Below, piece by piece: positions 26,008 to 33,723 of a DNA stretch of 48,922 bases. This DNA is from Gemmatimonas sp. (GTDB lineage: Bacteria > Gemmatimonadota > Gemmatimonadetes > Longimicrobiales > Longimicrobiaceae): contig WHSP01000018.1 of the NCBI GenBank assembly GCA_009380025.1, positions 1 to 48,922 on the forward strand. Reading direction: 5' to 3'. The first letter of the stretch is position 1, and every line of letters starts with the position of its first letter. A model generated the notes under the pieces. It worked only from the letters and a program-made list of their open reading frames with translations, was not told where the DNA came from and did not search any database. Made by a program: the position numbers and the translations under genes.

Positions 26008-28674
26008 ATGCGACGGATTCCGGGAATCCGGCGGTTGCTTCGCCTGCCACCGTCGGGCAAGCGGATCGCAGGGGAAGTCGGCGACGAGATTGCGTTTCAC
26101 CTCGAGGAGCGCACGCGAGAGTTGGTGGAGCAAGGGCTCGACCTGCGAGCGGCTCGTGAGCAAGCGTCGCGCGAGTTCGGAAGCGTAGCGGAAGCCAGTG
26201 CCGAGCTCGAAGAGATCGATCGGAGGCGCGCGCGACGGTCGACCCGCTCCGCGTGGTGGGATGACCTCGTTTCCGATGTCCGCTATGCCGCACGGACATT
26301 CAGGCGAGGCCCGACCTTCGCCGCGGTGGTCATTCTGACGCTCGCGCTCGGCATCGGTGCAAACACGGCGATCTTCAGCGTGGTGAACGGAGTGCTCCTG
26401 CGTCCGCTTCCCTACCCCGACGGTCTGATGATGGTCTGGTCGCACGCCATCGATGCCCCTTCCGACGGGGCTCCGCTCTCCGGCCCGGACATGAATGACG
26501 TGCGAGACCTCGATGCGGTCAGCGCCATCGAGGGTATCGCCCTGACGGACCTGACGCTAACGGGGTTCGAGGCGACGGAGCTCGTTCGCGTGGCAAGAGT
26601 GACCGGTGGGTTGCTCCGGCTGTTTGATCTGACGCCGGCCTTGGGAAGGAATCTGACGCACGAGGACAATGTCGAGGGCGCGGCGCGGGTCGTCCTGGTC
26701 GGTCACGATTTCTGGCAGACGCATCTTGGGGGGCGAAGAGAGGTCCTAGGAACGACAATCGAGCTCAACGAAGAAAGTTACGAGCTCGTGGGAGTCGCGC
26801 CCGCTGGCTTTCGCTTTCCGGTTGGCGGGACGTTTGGCCCCGAAGGGGTGCAGCTGTGGACGGCCGATCGTCGCACCGAGTCCCGCCGGACCATGCTGTA
26901 CAATGCTACTATTGCGCGGCTCACCCCGGGTGTGCCGCTCGAGCGTGCTTCCGGTGATCTCGACGCCCTTGCCGTTGCGCTGTCGGGCGAATATCCGAGG
27001 CTCGCCCATCAAGAACGGCTTCGTTTCGAACGGCTCGAGGACTTCATCGTCGGCGCTGTGCGCCGGCCGCTCTGGATCGTACTTGGTGCCGTTGGCTTGG
27101 TGCTGCTGATCGCCTGTGCGAACGTGGCGAACTTGCTGCTCGTGCGCGCCTCGGCCCGCCGGGAGGAAGTCGCGGTGCGTGCGGCACTGGGGGCGAGTCG
27201 CCGTCGTCTCATGACGCAGGTACTGGTCGAGAGTCTCGTGCTCGCGGTCGGCGGCGGCGCGATCGGGCTTCTCCTCGCCGTCGGTGGTGTCGAGATCCTG
27301 AAGGAGTTCGGGCCCGATGCAATTCCTCGTCTCGATCAAATTTCGCTCGATGCGACGGTGCTCGCTTTCTCCTCCGCCGTTACGATCGTTGTCGCCCTCC
27401 TGTTCGGGCTGAGCCCGGCGCTCCATGCGGCCGACACCTCGCTCGTCGAGAATCTGCGTAGCGACTCCCGCAGCGGGCAGCCTGCCCGCCAACGCTGGTT
27501 CCGCCAGCTCCTGCTTTCTGTTGAGATCGCTCTATCGCTCGTGCTGCTGGCCGGTGCGGGTCTGCTCACACGAAGCCTTATCAAACTTTACCAGGTCGAG
27601 CTTGGCTTCGACGCCCGCGAGGTCGTACGGTTCGACTTGTCGCTCCCTTCCGCACGGTATGACTCACTGGCAACCGTTGTTTCATTCTACGAGGCGCTTG
27701 AGGAACGGATCTCTGCTGAGCCCGGGGTTCAGGCGGTTGGCTCGACGGTGGGCGCACCGCTCAGGGACAGAGGGAGCGGTGGGTTCGTGCTTTTCGAAGG
27801 GACTCCTGAGCCAGAGCCGGGAGAGGAGTTGATTGGCTGGATACGGCCGGTCACGCCGAGCTACTTTGAGGCCATGGGGCTGCGGCTGCTTCGCGGCCGC
27901 GGAATCGAAGCGACGGACCGCAGTGCGAACCTTCCGGTCGCCGTGGTCAACGAGACGCTCGTCCGCGAGGCTCTGGGAGGCGAGAATCCGATCGGAAAGC
28001 GGTTCGGAGCGACGATCGACGTCGGGATCGGCCGACCTAAATGGACGGTGGTGGGCGTGGTGGCCGACGAGCGTCCCAGCCTTGAGGAGGATCTGAGACC
28101 GGAGTTTTACGTGCCGCATGCCCAGTCAGGGTCGAGGTCATTGACGGTGCATGTTCGCGGAAATCCGGGTGCAAGCAACCTCCTGGCAGGGGTGCGGGAG
28201 CATGTCCACACGCTCGATCCAAACCTGCCGCTCCGTCAACCGGAAACCGTTCGAGAGGCGATCCGGGACGACGCGGCCTCAACGCGGTTCTTCCTGCTTC
28301 TGGTCGCCCTTTTTGCCGCCCTCGCCGTTGTCCTTGCGATAGTCGGGCTCTATGGCGTTGTGTCACGCCTCGCGTCGCAACGCACACGCGAATTCGGCAT
28401 CCGTATCGCGCTCGGCGCCCAGCGCCAGACAATCACCGCGCTGGTGCTCCGTCAGGCGCTCTGGCCGGCGCTACTCGGCGTCGCCGGAGGATTGCTCGCT
28501 TCGATTGCTGTGACCCGCGTAATGCGCAGCCTACTGTTCGAAGTCGAGCCGATGGATCCACTGGTGCTGGCGGTGGTCAGCTTTTCCCTCCTCATGATCG
28601 CAGCGGCTGCAAGCCTGTTGCCCGCCCGGAGAGCGTCACGCCTCGATCCGGTCGAGGTGTTGCGGATCGAATAA
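26008..28674 (+). CDS. ADOP-type duplicated ABC permease, prefix-domain-1 type
   Basis: The 888-residue intact protein begins MRRIPGIRRLLRLPPSGKRI. The prefix domain (1-75) contains GDEIAFHLEERTRELVEQGL and ASREFGSVAEASAEL. The first helix at about 103-125 has TLALGIGANTAIFSVVNGVL. The first external domain holds the usual VRVARVTGGLLRLFDLTPAL and GVAPAGFRFPVGG blocks, then three helices with LVRASARREEVAVRAALGAS. The second half ends with helices around SQRTREFGIRIALGAQRQ and the signature PARRASRLDPVEVLRIE. Together with the PadR upstream it is the only complete plus-strand pair in the window. Substrate unknown. Confidence 0.93.
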   Translation: MRRIPGIRRLLRLPPSGKRIAGEVGDEIAFHLEERTRELVEQGLDLRAAREQASREFGSVAEASAELEEIDRRRARRSTRSAWWDDLVSDVRYAARTFRRGPTFAAVVILTLALGIGANTAIFSVVNGVLLRPLPYPDGLMMVWSHAIDAPSDGAPLSGPDMNDVRDLDAVSAIEGIALTDLTLTGFEATELVRVARVTGGLLRLFDLTPALGRNLTHEDNVEGAARVVLVGHDFWQTHLGGRREVLGTTIELNEESYELVGVAPAGFRFPVGGTFGPEGVQLWTADRRTESRRTMLYNATIARLTPGVPLERASGDLDALAVALSGEYPRLAHQERLRFERLEDFIVGAVRRPLWIVLGAVGLVLLIACANVANLLLVRASARREEVAVRAALGASRRRLMTQVLVESLVLAVGGGAIGLLLAVGGVEILKEFGPDAIPRLDQISLDATVLAFSSAVTIVVALLFGLSPALHAADTSLVENLRSDSRSGQPARQRWFRQLLLSVEIALSLVLLAGAGLLTRSLIKLYQVELGFDAREVVRFDLSLPSARYDSLATVVSFYEALEERISAEPGVQAVGSTVGAPLRDRGSGGFVLFEGTPEPEPGEELIGWIRPVTPSYFEAMGLRLLRGRGIEATDRSANLPVAVVNETLVREALGGENPIGKRFGATIDVGIGRPKWTVVGVVADERPSLEEDLRPEFYVPHAQSGSRSLTVHVRGNPGASNLLAGVREHVHTLDPNLPLRQPETVREAIRDDAASTRFFLLLVALFAALAVVLAIVGLYGVVSRLASQRTREFGIRIALGAQRQTITALVLRQALWPALLGVAGGLLASIAVTRVMRSLLFEVEPMDPLVLAVVSFSLLMIAAAASLLPARRASRLDPVEVLRIE

Positions 28675-28852
28675 GTACAGCTGCGACGGCGATTGGTCGG
28701 ATCTCACTCGGAACGGTCGAGCGGTCGATAGTGATCACTTCCGACGACGACCCAGCTCCGGTACCACGCTCCTGGACGCAATGGAGCGCATCCCGCCGCC
28801 AGCACGAACGACAGGAACCGAGGCTCAAAACGAACGGCCGAGCTCACCGACA

Positions 28853-31288
28853 TCATTCTGCTCGCAACACATGGACGGGATCAACGCGCGCTGCTCGGCG
28901 CGCCGGGAGGTCGGCGGCGACCAGTGCCACCACCAACAGCAGAGCGCTGACGCCCACGAGGGTAGCCGGATCCGTCGGGCTAATCTGGAAGAGCATGGAC
29001 CTCAGAACGCGGGAAGTTGCCAGTGCGGCGATTAGTCCGGACGCGGCGCCGATACCCACAACCGAGAAGGCCTGTCCGAGAACGAGGCGGCGGACATTTC
29101 CGGGAGCTGCGCCGAGCGCGACGCGTATCCCCAGCTCGCGCGTCTGCTGCCTGACGGCCGTCGCGGTGACGGCGTAGAGGCCGATTACGGCGAGAATGAG
29201 GGCCGCAATGGCGAAAGCCGAGAGCAGGATCGTGTTCAGCCTCGGTTGTGCGAGCGGCTCCCCGAGGAGATCGTCCATGGTGTCGAAGCGCCAGATGCCC
29301 AGTTGTGGGTCAATCTCGGCCAGGGCACTGCGGATCGACGATAACATGGCGGCCGGCGGACCGGTGGTTCGAACAGCCAGGATCGCGCTAGGATTGTATT
29401 GCCGGTACGGATAGTAGATGCTCGGCTCTTCCGTGCGGAAGTCGCGGTACCGCGTGTCGGGCGCAATCCCAACCACCGTTTTCCAGTCGTCCTGGTACTC
29501 CAGCGCGTTCCACCGCAGGCGCTTGCCGATCGGATCTTGACCCGGCCACAGCCGACGTGCCGCGGCCTCGCTTATGATCACGACAGGTAGCGCGTCCTCC
29601 CGATCCGCATCGGTGAAGGCTCGGCCCCGCAGGATCGGCAGACCAAAGGTCTGGAAGTAGTGAGGGCCCGCAATCTCTACGGCCAGGATGAGCCCTTCAC
29701 GGAGATCGGCGTCGACTGGGTCTTCGGCGACGATGGAGTGAAGGGGCCCTCCGCCCTCCGAGAATGGCATCTGGTACACCGGCGTTGCGGCGACCGCTCC
29801 AGGCACCGCCTCAACGCGGGTGACGAACTGATCCAGTAGATCCTTTCTCTCCTCCAGTGTGCCGTACGCGCTCCACGGGAAATCCATCCTCGCGATCGCC
29901 AGCCCTTCGGGACGGTAGCCGGGATCGAGCCGCTGGAGGTTGTTCAGGCTGCGCACCAAGAGCCCGGCGCCCGCGAGGATGACGACCGCAAGCGCCACCT
30001 GCCAAACGACCAGGACATTCCGCACCAGCCGGGCCCTACGCCCGCCTCCACCTCCACGAGGGCTGGCCCGGAGAGGGGAGGCGAGGTCGTGGCGTGCGCT
30101 CCAGAGTGCCGGCGCGAGGCCGAAGATGGCGGTACTGACCAGCGTGCCCCCGACCGCAATGATGGTCGGAACCACGCCGAGTTGAATCGTGTCGAGACGC
30201 GGCAGCTCCGGCGGCGCGAACGTAAGGAGCACACGGATCAACCCGTTGGCGAGGAGGAGTCCTACGGCGCCGCCCATCAAGCCCAGCACGAGGCTCTCGG
30301 CAAGGAGGTGCCGAACCACCTGTCCGGAGCCCGCGCCGAGTGCGCGGCGGATCGCCATCTCGTGTGTACGCCCCCCGGCTCGGACCAGCAGCAGGTTCCC
30401 GACGTTCGCGCAGGCGATGAGCAGCAGGAGAGCCACTGCGATGCCGAGAGCGATGAGCGCTGGCCGCGCATCGCCCAGCACCACCTCCGTGAGCGGCTCG
30501 GCCGTCGCCTGGAGCTGGCCCTCCGGAAGGCCCCTACTGGGCACCGTGTGGAGGGCTGTCAGGAACTCCGCCCGGGCCTGTGCAGGGGTGCCGTTCGGGG
30601 CGAGTCGTCCGACTACGTTGAGTGGCACTGCTCGGCCAGTGCTGTCGGACACCGCGGGCGGCACACCCGCAAGCAGCGGCAGCCAGGCATCTGTTCCTGC
30701 GGGGTAACCCAGCCCGGGGGGAGCCACGCCCACGATCCGCAACGTGAACGTCGTCCCCGAGAGGGTGAGCGGTCGCCCCACCACGTCGGGATCGCCTCCG
30801 AAGAACTGCTGCCAGGTCGCATAGCTGAGCACGAGTGCCGGCTCGGCGCCCACCACATCGTCTTCCGGCTGGATGAATCGCCCGAGGAAGGGCCGCGTAC
30901 CGAGCGTCTGAAAGTAATTGCCCGTGACATAACTCCCCTGGATCGGCGCAACCACATCTCCATCACGCAGCAGCAGTTGTCGATCTAGAACGTTGTGGAG
31001 CACCGCAGCCGCGTTCTGGAGACTGCGGTTCCCGTCGCGGAACTCCAGATAGGTCGGGTACGGCATCCCGACATTCTCGACCTGGCCAGGTACTTCTCCC
31101 CAAAGCACGACCAGCTCCCCTTGATCACGCACCGGCAGTTCCCGCAGGAGGACGGCGTGATAAACGGTGAATACGGCCGTGGCCATACCGATGCCGAGGC
31201 CGAGGATGAACACGACGGTGGCCGCAAAACCTGTCGTGTGCCGAAGGGCGCGGAGGGCGAGACGGAAGTCCGCGGCAAACGTTGGCAT
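28853..31288 (-). CDS. ADOP-type duplicated ABC permease without prefix domain
   Basis: The start ATG 31288 (MPTFAADFRLALRALRHTTG) is fixed by an AGGAGG ribosome site three bases upstream; an ATG 13 codons earlier has none. The 811-residue protein has no cytoplasmic prefix. Its first helix (about 20-42) has FILGLGIGMATAVFTVYHAV, then an external domain with IQGSYVTGNYFQTLGTRPFL, three helices with RAGGRTHEMAIRRALGAGSG, a second external domain, and final helices with RQQTRELGIRVALGAAPGNV. It ends PARRAARVDPVHVLRAE. It is convergent with the previous ADOP and has no PadR partner. Its upstream leader contains an 8-bp tandem repeat and a repeat-overlapped promoter. Confidence 0.93.
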   Translation of the reverse strand: MPTFAADFRLALRALRHTTGFAATVVFILGLGIGMATAVFTVYHAVLLRELPVRDQGELVVLWGEVPGQVENVGMPYPTYLEFRDGNRSLQNAAAVLHNVLDRQLLLRDGDVVAPIQGSYVTGNYFQTLGTRPFLGRFIQPEDDVVGAEPALVLSYATWQQFFGGDPDVVGRPLTLSGTTFTLRIVGVAPPGLGYPAGTDAWLPLLAGVPPAVSDSTGRAVPLNVVGRLAPNGTPAQARAEFLTALHTVPSRGLPEGQLQATAEPLTEVVLGDARPALIALGIAVALLLLIACANVGNLLLVRAGGRTHEMAIRRALGAGSGQVVRHLLAESLVLGLMGGAVGLLLANGLIRVLLTFAPPELPRLDTIQLGVVPTIIAVGGTLVSTAIFGLAPALWSARHDLASPLRASPRGGGGGRRARLVRNVLVVWQVALAVVILAGAGLLVRSLNNLQRLDPGYRPEGLAIARMDFPWSAYGTLEERKDLLDQFVTRVEAVPGAVAATPVYQMPFSEGGGPLHSIVAEDPVDADLREGLILAVEIAGPHYFQTFGLPILRGRAFTDADREDALPVVIISEAAARRLWPGQDPIGKRLRWNALEYQDDWKTVVGIAPDTRYRDFRTEEPSIYYPYRQYNPSAILAVRTTGPPAAMLSSIRSALAEIDPQLGIWRFDTMDDLLGEPLAQPRLNTILLSAFAIAALILAVIGLYAVTATAVRQQTRELGIRVALGAAPGNVRRLVLGQAFSVVGIGAASGLIAALATSRVLRSMLFQISPTDPATLVGVSALLLVVALVAADLPARRAARVDPVHVLRAE

Positions 31289-31365
31289 ACTCCTCCTATT
31301 GACTCCGTGGCACAACGGATTTCCCATCGATTCGCGGCCGTCGAACCGCTGCTGCGTATACCTTC

Positions 31366-31421
31366 GATCTGTCGATCTGTCGATCTGTCGATCTGTCGAT
31401 CTGTCGATCTGTCGGTCTGTC
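31366..31421. repeat. 8-bp tandem repeat in the leader of an ADOP gene
   Basis: Six perfect copies of GATCTGTC (31366-31413) are followed by one variant copy, GGTCTGTC (31414-31421). The array lies 78-133 bases upstream of the ADOP start codon and, if the promoter at 31438-31466 is right, inside the transcribed leader. Octamer arrays change length by replication slippage, so it could vary leader structure or promoter-gene spacing. It is outside any coding frame. Confidence 0.9.
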
Positions 31422-31437
31422 GGTCGTCCCGACCGAA

Positions 31438-31466
31438 ACGCTAAAGAATTAGCGTACCGATGTCAA
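31438..31466 (-). promoter_or_regulatory. Candidate promoter with inverted-repeat operator for the ADOP gene
   Basis: On the minus strand a perfect -35 box TTGACA (31461-31466) is followed 17 bases later by TAGCGT (31438-31443), a weak -10. A perfect dyad ACGCTAA-AGAA-TTAGCGT (31438-31455) covers the -10 area, so a repressor bound there would block the promoter. No regulator gene is adjacent. Confidence 0.5.
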
Positions 31467-31942
31467 GCATCGAATTATCGATAGCGCCTCGCTGCGTCCG
31501 GCTTCAGCCAGTGTGCCATTATGAGATCTGTGGTGCTTTCACTGAACCACCAACGCCGACGCGCTCGCGAGAGCTCCCCTTTTAAGATGCGGAACGATCC
31601 CGCACTGCAAGCTCAAGGAAGCCTGGATGCCCTCGCGACGAGTTTCCAGACGACGGGGTTCTCGTTTGTCGGCGGAATCGAAATCAGGACCTGCGCTACC
31701 TCGGCTGGAGCGCCCGCGGCGACTTGCACGGAGGAAGTCCGAGGAGCGGCTCCATAGTCTGACGAACCCGGTGTTCGGAGTCTACTATACGCGGGACCGG
31801 GATCCATCTCGGAGAGGAAGGTGGGCGGAACATCGCTGACTCGCCGCGCTTCTGGATGGCTCCTTGCGAGGTCGGTCTCGGTCGTTTGGATTTGGGTTGT
31901 TGCTCGTTCGCGGGCAACCGCCGCCGGGCCGTCTGTCGATAG
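31467..31942. other. Stretch without a recognisable gene
   Basis: About 475 bases. Short frames at 31521-31757 and 31696-31956 show no family resemblance, no ribosome site and ordinary third-base randomness. No RNA gene or element end was seen. Confidence 0.4.
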
Positions 31943-32302
31943 CTATCCGTCCTCAATTAGCGCCAGATCCAGTTCGGTCAAGTCCGGGTTCGCGATGAGG
32001 ATGTAAGTGTATCGCCCCGGGCTGAGCGTTGGCGCTCCCATGTAGTCGATGGGGTAGAACTCCAAGCTTTCTGCCGCAGTTTGCACAGCGAAGCCTGGGT
32101 CGCGATATGCGACTTCGACTACCCGGTACTCGCTCGTACTTTCGGGCGCCAGCTCTCCGAAGTCCTCGGGACCGATCCAGACGCTCTCAAACGCGATGGA
32201 GCTCGCGTTCTCAACCCGGATCCATACCGTATCCGAGCGATCCTGTACAAGCGAGCAGCCCAAAGTGAAGAGGAAGACAGCCACGCTGAGGAGTCGCACC
32301 AT
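31943..32302 (-). CDS. Small hypothetical lipoprotein
   Basis: The 119-residue product starts MVRLLSVAVFLFTLGCSLVQ, a compact lipoprotein signal with Cys16 in the lipobox FTLGC. The mature part reads like a single immunoglobulin- or transthyretin-like beta-sandwich: VWIRVENASSIAFESVWIGP, EYRVVEVAYRDPGF and LSPGRYTYILIANPD, a pattern used by small periplasmic ligand- or protein-binding lipoproteins. It stands alone on its strand, with degenerate DNA on both sides. No family name can be given. Confidence 0.7.
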   Translation of the reverse strand: MVRLLSVAVFLFTLGCSLVQDRSDTVWIRVENASSIAFESVWIGPEDFGELAPESTSEYRVVEVAYRDPGFAVQTAAESLEFYPIDYMGAPTLSPGRYTYILIANPDLTELDLALIEDG

Positions 32303-32639
32303 TGTGGTTCGCGGGTGAACGGTTCACTGGGATCGCCCTCTTGAGGGAAACGTCCAAGCCCGCAGGAACGGGACGAATCACGGCGCGGCCGGCGGTTTTC
32401 GACGAAATGAGCGAGCCGAGGGTTCGAACTTCCGGCCAACTTCCGCCGAATGCTCGGGGGCCAGCATGGACGGAACCGGCGTCGCCTGGCTTCGCGTCAG
32501 TGCGTTCCAACACCGACGTTCGGTAGCGATGCTGGACCAGCTTCTCAGCCATCCCCTGCGGAAACAAGCTAAAGCCTTCTAGCGAACGCACTTCCTCACG
32601 CGCATTCCGGAGTACTCGATTCGCATCCTCTGGATTCTC

Positions 32640-32800
32640 CGTCTCCCACTTCGTGATCCGGGCATGTTCCTCCTCCTCTTTGACTCGTACCCGTTCGTCT
32701 TCTTCCCGCCATCGGACAGCGCGAGAACATGGGTGGTGACCAAGCGCTTGGTGCTGCCGCAGAGCAGGCACCGTCCTCCATCGCGCCGACGGATTCGGGG
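32640..32800 (-). pseudogene. HNH-endonuclease-like fragment
   Basis: The frame reads RRRDGGRCLLCGS followed by TKRLVTTHVLALSDGG. This resembles the start of HNH nucleases (R-D-G-x-x-C-x-x-C-G, then hH-I-x-P-L-S-x-G-G), with CxxC and one histidine in place. The second cysteine pair and the N/H residues that should follow are missing; instead comes a basic, non-homologous tail. A palindromic repeat sits directly in front. It is probably a relic, and a chance match cannot be excluded. Confidence 0.35.
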
Positions 32801-32802
32801 CG

Positions 32803-32824
32803 CATTCCCGCTTTCGCGGGAATG
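32803..32824. repeat. Palindromic CATTCCCGC...GCGGGAATG element, copy 1
   Basis: Arms of nine bases, CATTCCCGC and GCGGGAATG, enclose TTTC. The core CATTCCCGC-N4-GCGGGAATg is a widespread dispersed palindrome in bacterial genomes, similar in design to the ATTCCC-N8-GGGAAT element of Neisseria. A second copy lies at 44323-44342. Both are intergenic. Confidence 0.7.
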
Positions 32825-33000
32825 ACGTTCTAGTGACACTCCCAAGTGGGGCCGTTCTCGGTGGCGCGCATGTCGCGAACAGTTCCTTGAGTGCTGCACG
32901 CTGCGATTCCGATCCTTGCCGGCCTGGCGCTGAGCAGGCGGTGGTCGCGGCAGGTCGATGATCGTGCGGCAACCGGCGAGCTTTGCCAATCGGAGGACAT

Positions 33001-33720
33001 GTGCGCAGTCCGCAGTCGCATCCGCTCCAACCAGAAGCTTCGGGGGGCCCCACGCGAGCACAGACCGTAACCCTCGTTCTGCTCAGCGGCGTGGCCGGCT
33101 GGCTCGACGCACTAGGCTATCTCCGTCTGGGGAGGGTCTTCACCTCATTCATGACCGGCAACGTGATCGTCGCCGGATTGGCGATCCAGGATGATGACCA
33201 CTACTTGCTCGTCCGCGCCGTCATCGCCTTGACCGCATGGTTTCTGGGAGCGGCCGCCGGCGCCTACCCGATTCGTCGGGCGATCCAACGGGGCCAGACT
33301 GGCTCCCTCTGGCCGGTCCCGATCGGCGGCGCTCTCTGGCTCGCCTGGATTGCCCTGCTCTTGTTGGGCATCGTCTGGCATTCGGTTGGCACCCCGGGAA
33401 CGAACACCGATGCACGGCTGCTGATCATTGCACTCGCCGCTTTTGCCATGGGGATTCAGGGCGCCGCAGTCCTTGCCCTTGGCATCCCCGGCGTGGCCAC
33501 CACGGCGCTTCCCTCTCCTCGGTTCTTTGGTAGTTCGAACCTGACTGATAGCGAGTCGAAGCGAATGCCGCGGTGGTTCATCTTCGCGTTGATCCTGACC
33601 TACGCTCTCAGCGCGTTTCTGGTCGCGAGCACGCGCAACCAGACGTTCGCTCACTTCGTTCCCGCTATTGCCATGACCGTTGTGCTCGTTCTTGCCCGGT
33701 CACGGCACCACAGGCAGTGA
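33001..33720 (+). CDS. DUF1275 (YoaK-like) membrane protein
   Basis: GTG 33001 is chosen because GGAGG ends five bases before it, giving 239 residues; a TTG at 32983 lacks one. The first helix block GVAGWLDALGYLRLGRVFTS then FMTGNVIVAGLAI is the DUF1275 hallmark. Five or six further helices follow, including the A-x-x-MGIQGAAVLALGIPGVA block. After VATT the usual threonine-rich YVTGTL motif is replaced by ALPSPRFFGSSN, and the protein resumes with RWFIFALILTYALSAFLV. The change may be a pair of compensating frameshifts. Function of the family is unknown. The gene ends 3 bases before the convergent respiratory operon ends. Confidence 0.82.
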   Translation: MRSPQSHPLQPEASGGPTRAQTVTLVLLSGVAGWLDALGYLRLGRVFTSFMTGNVIVAGLAIQDDDHYLLVRAVIALTAWFLGAAAGAYPIRRAIQRGQTGSLWPVPIGGALWLAWIALLLLGIVWHSVGTPGTNTDARLLIIALAAFAMGIQGAAVLALGIPGVATTALPSPRFFGSSNLTDSESKRMPRWFIFALILTYALSAFLVASTRNQTFAHFVPAIAMTVVLVLARSRHHRQ

Positions 33721-33723
33721 ATC

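Larger units (their letters stand above)
32303..33000. other. Degenerate intergenic stretch with nuclease relic and palindrome
   Basis: Nearly 700 bases hold no intact gene. Overlapping minus-strand frames of up to 280 codons exist but look like high-GC shadows. The recognisable contents are an HNH-like fragment (32640-32800) and a palindromic element (32803-32824), listed separately. The last bases contain the ribosome site of the DUF1275 gene. Confidence 0.4.

Noticed and set aside
31366-31421. CRISPR array
   Set aside because: Unit is 8 bp with no spacers; it is a simple tandem repeat, and no cas genes are present.
32211-33053. 280-codon minus-strand frame with an acidic stretch (REEDERVRVKEEEE)
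   Set aside because: It crosses the lipoprotein start and a palindrome, has no ribosome site and matches no family; the charged stretch is probably chance.
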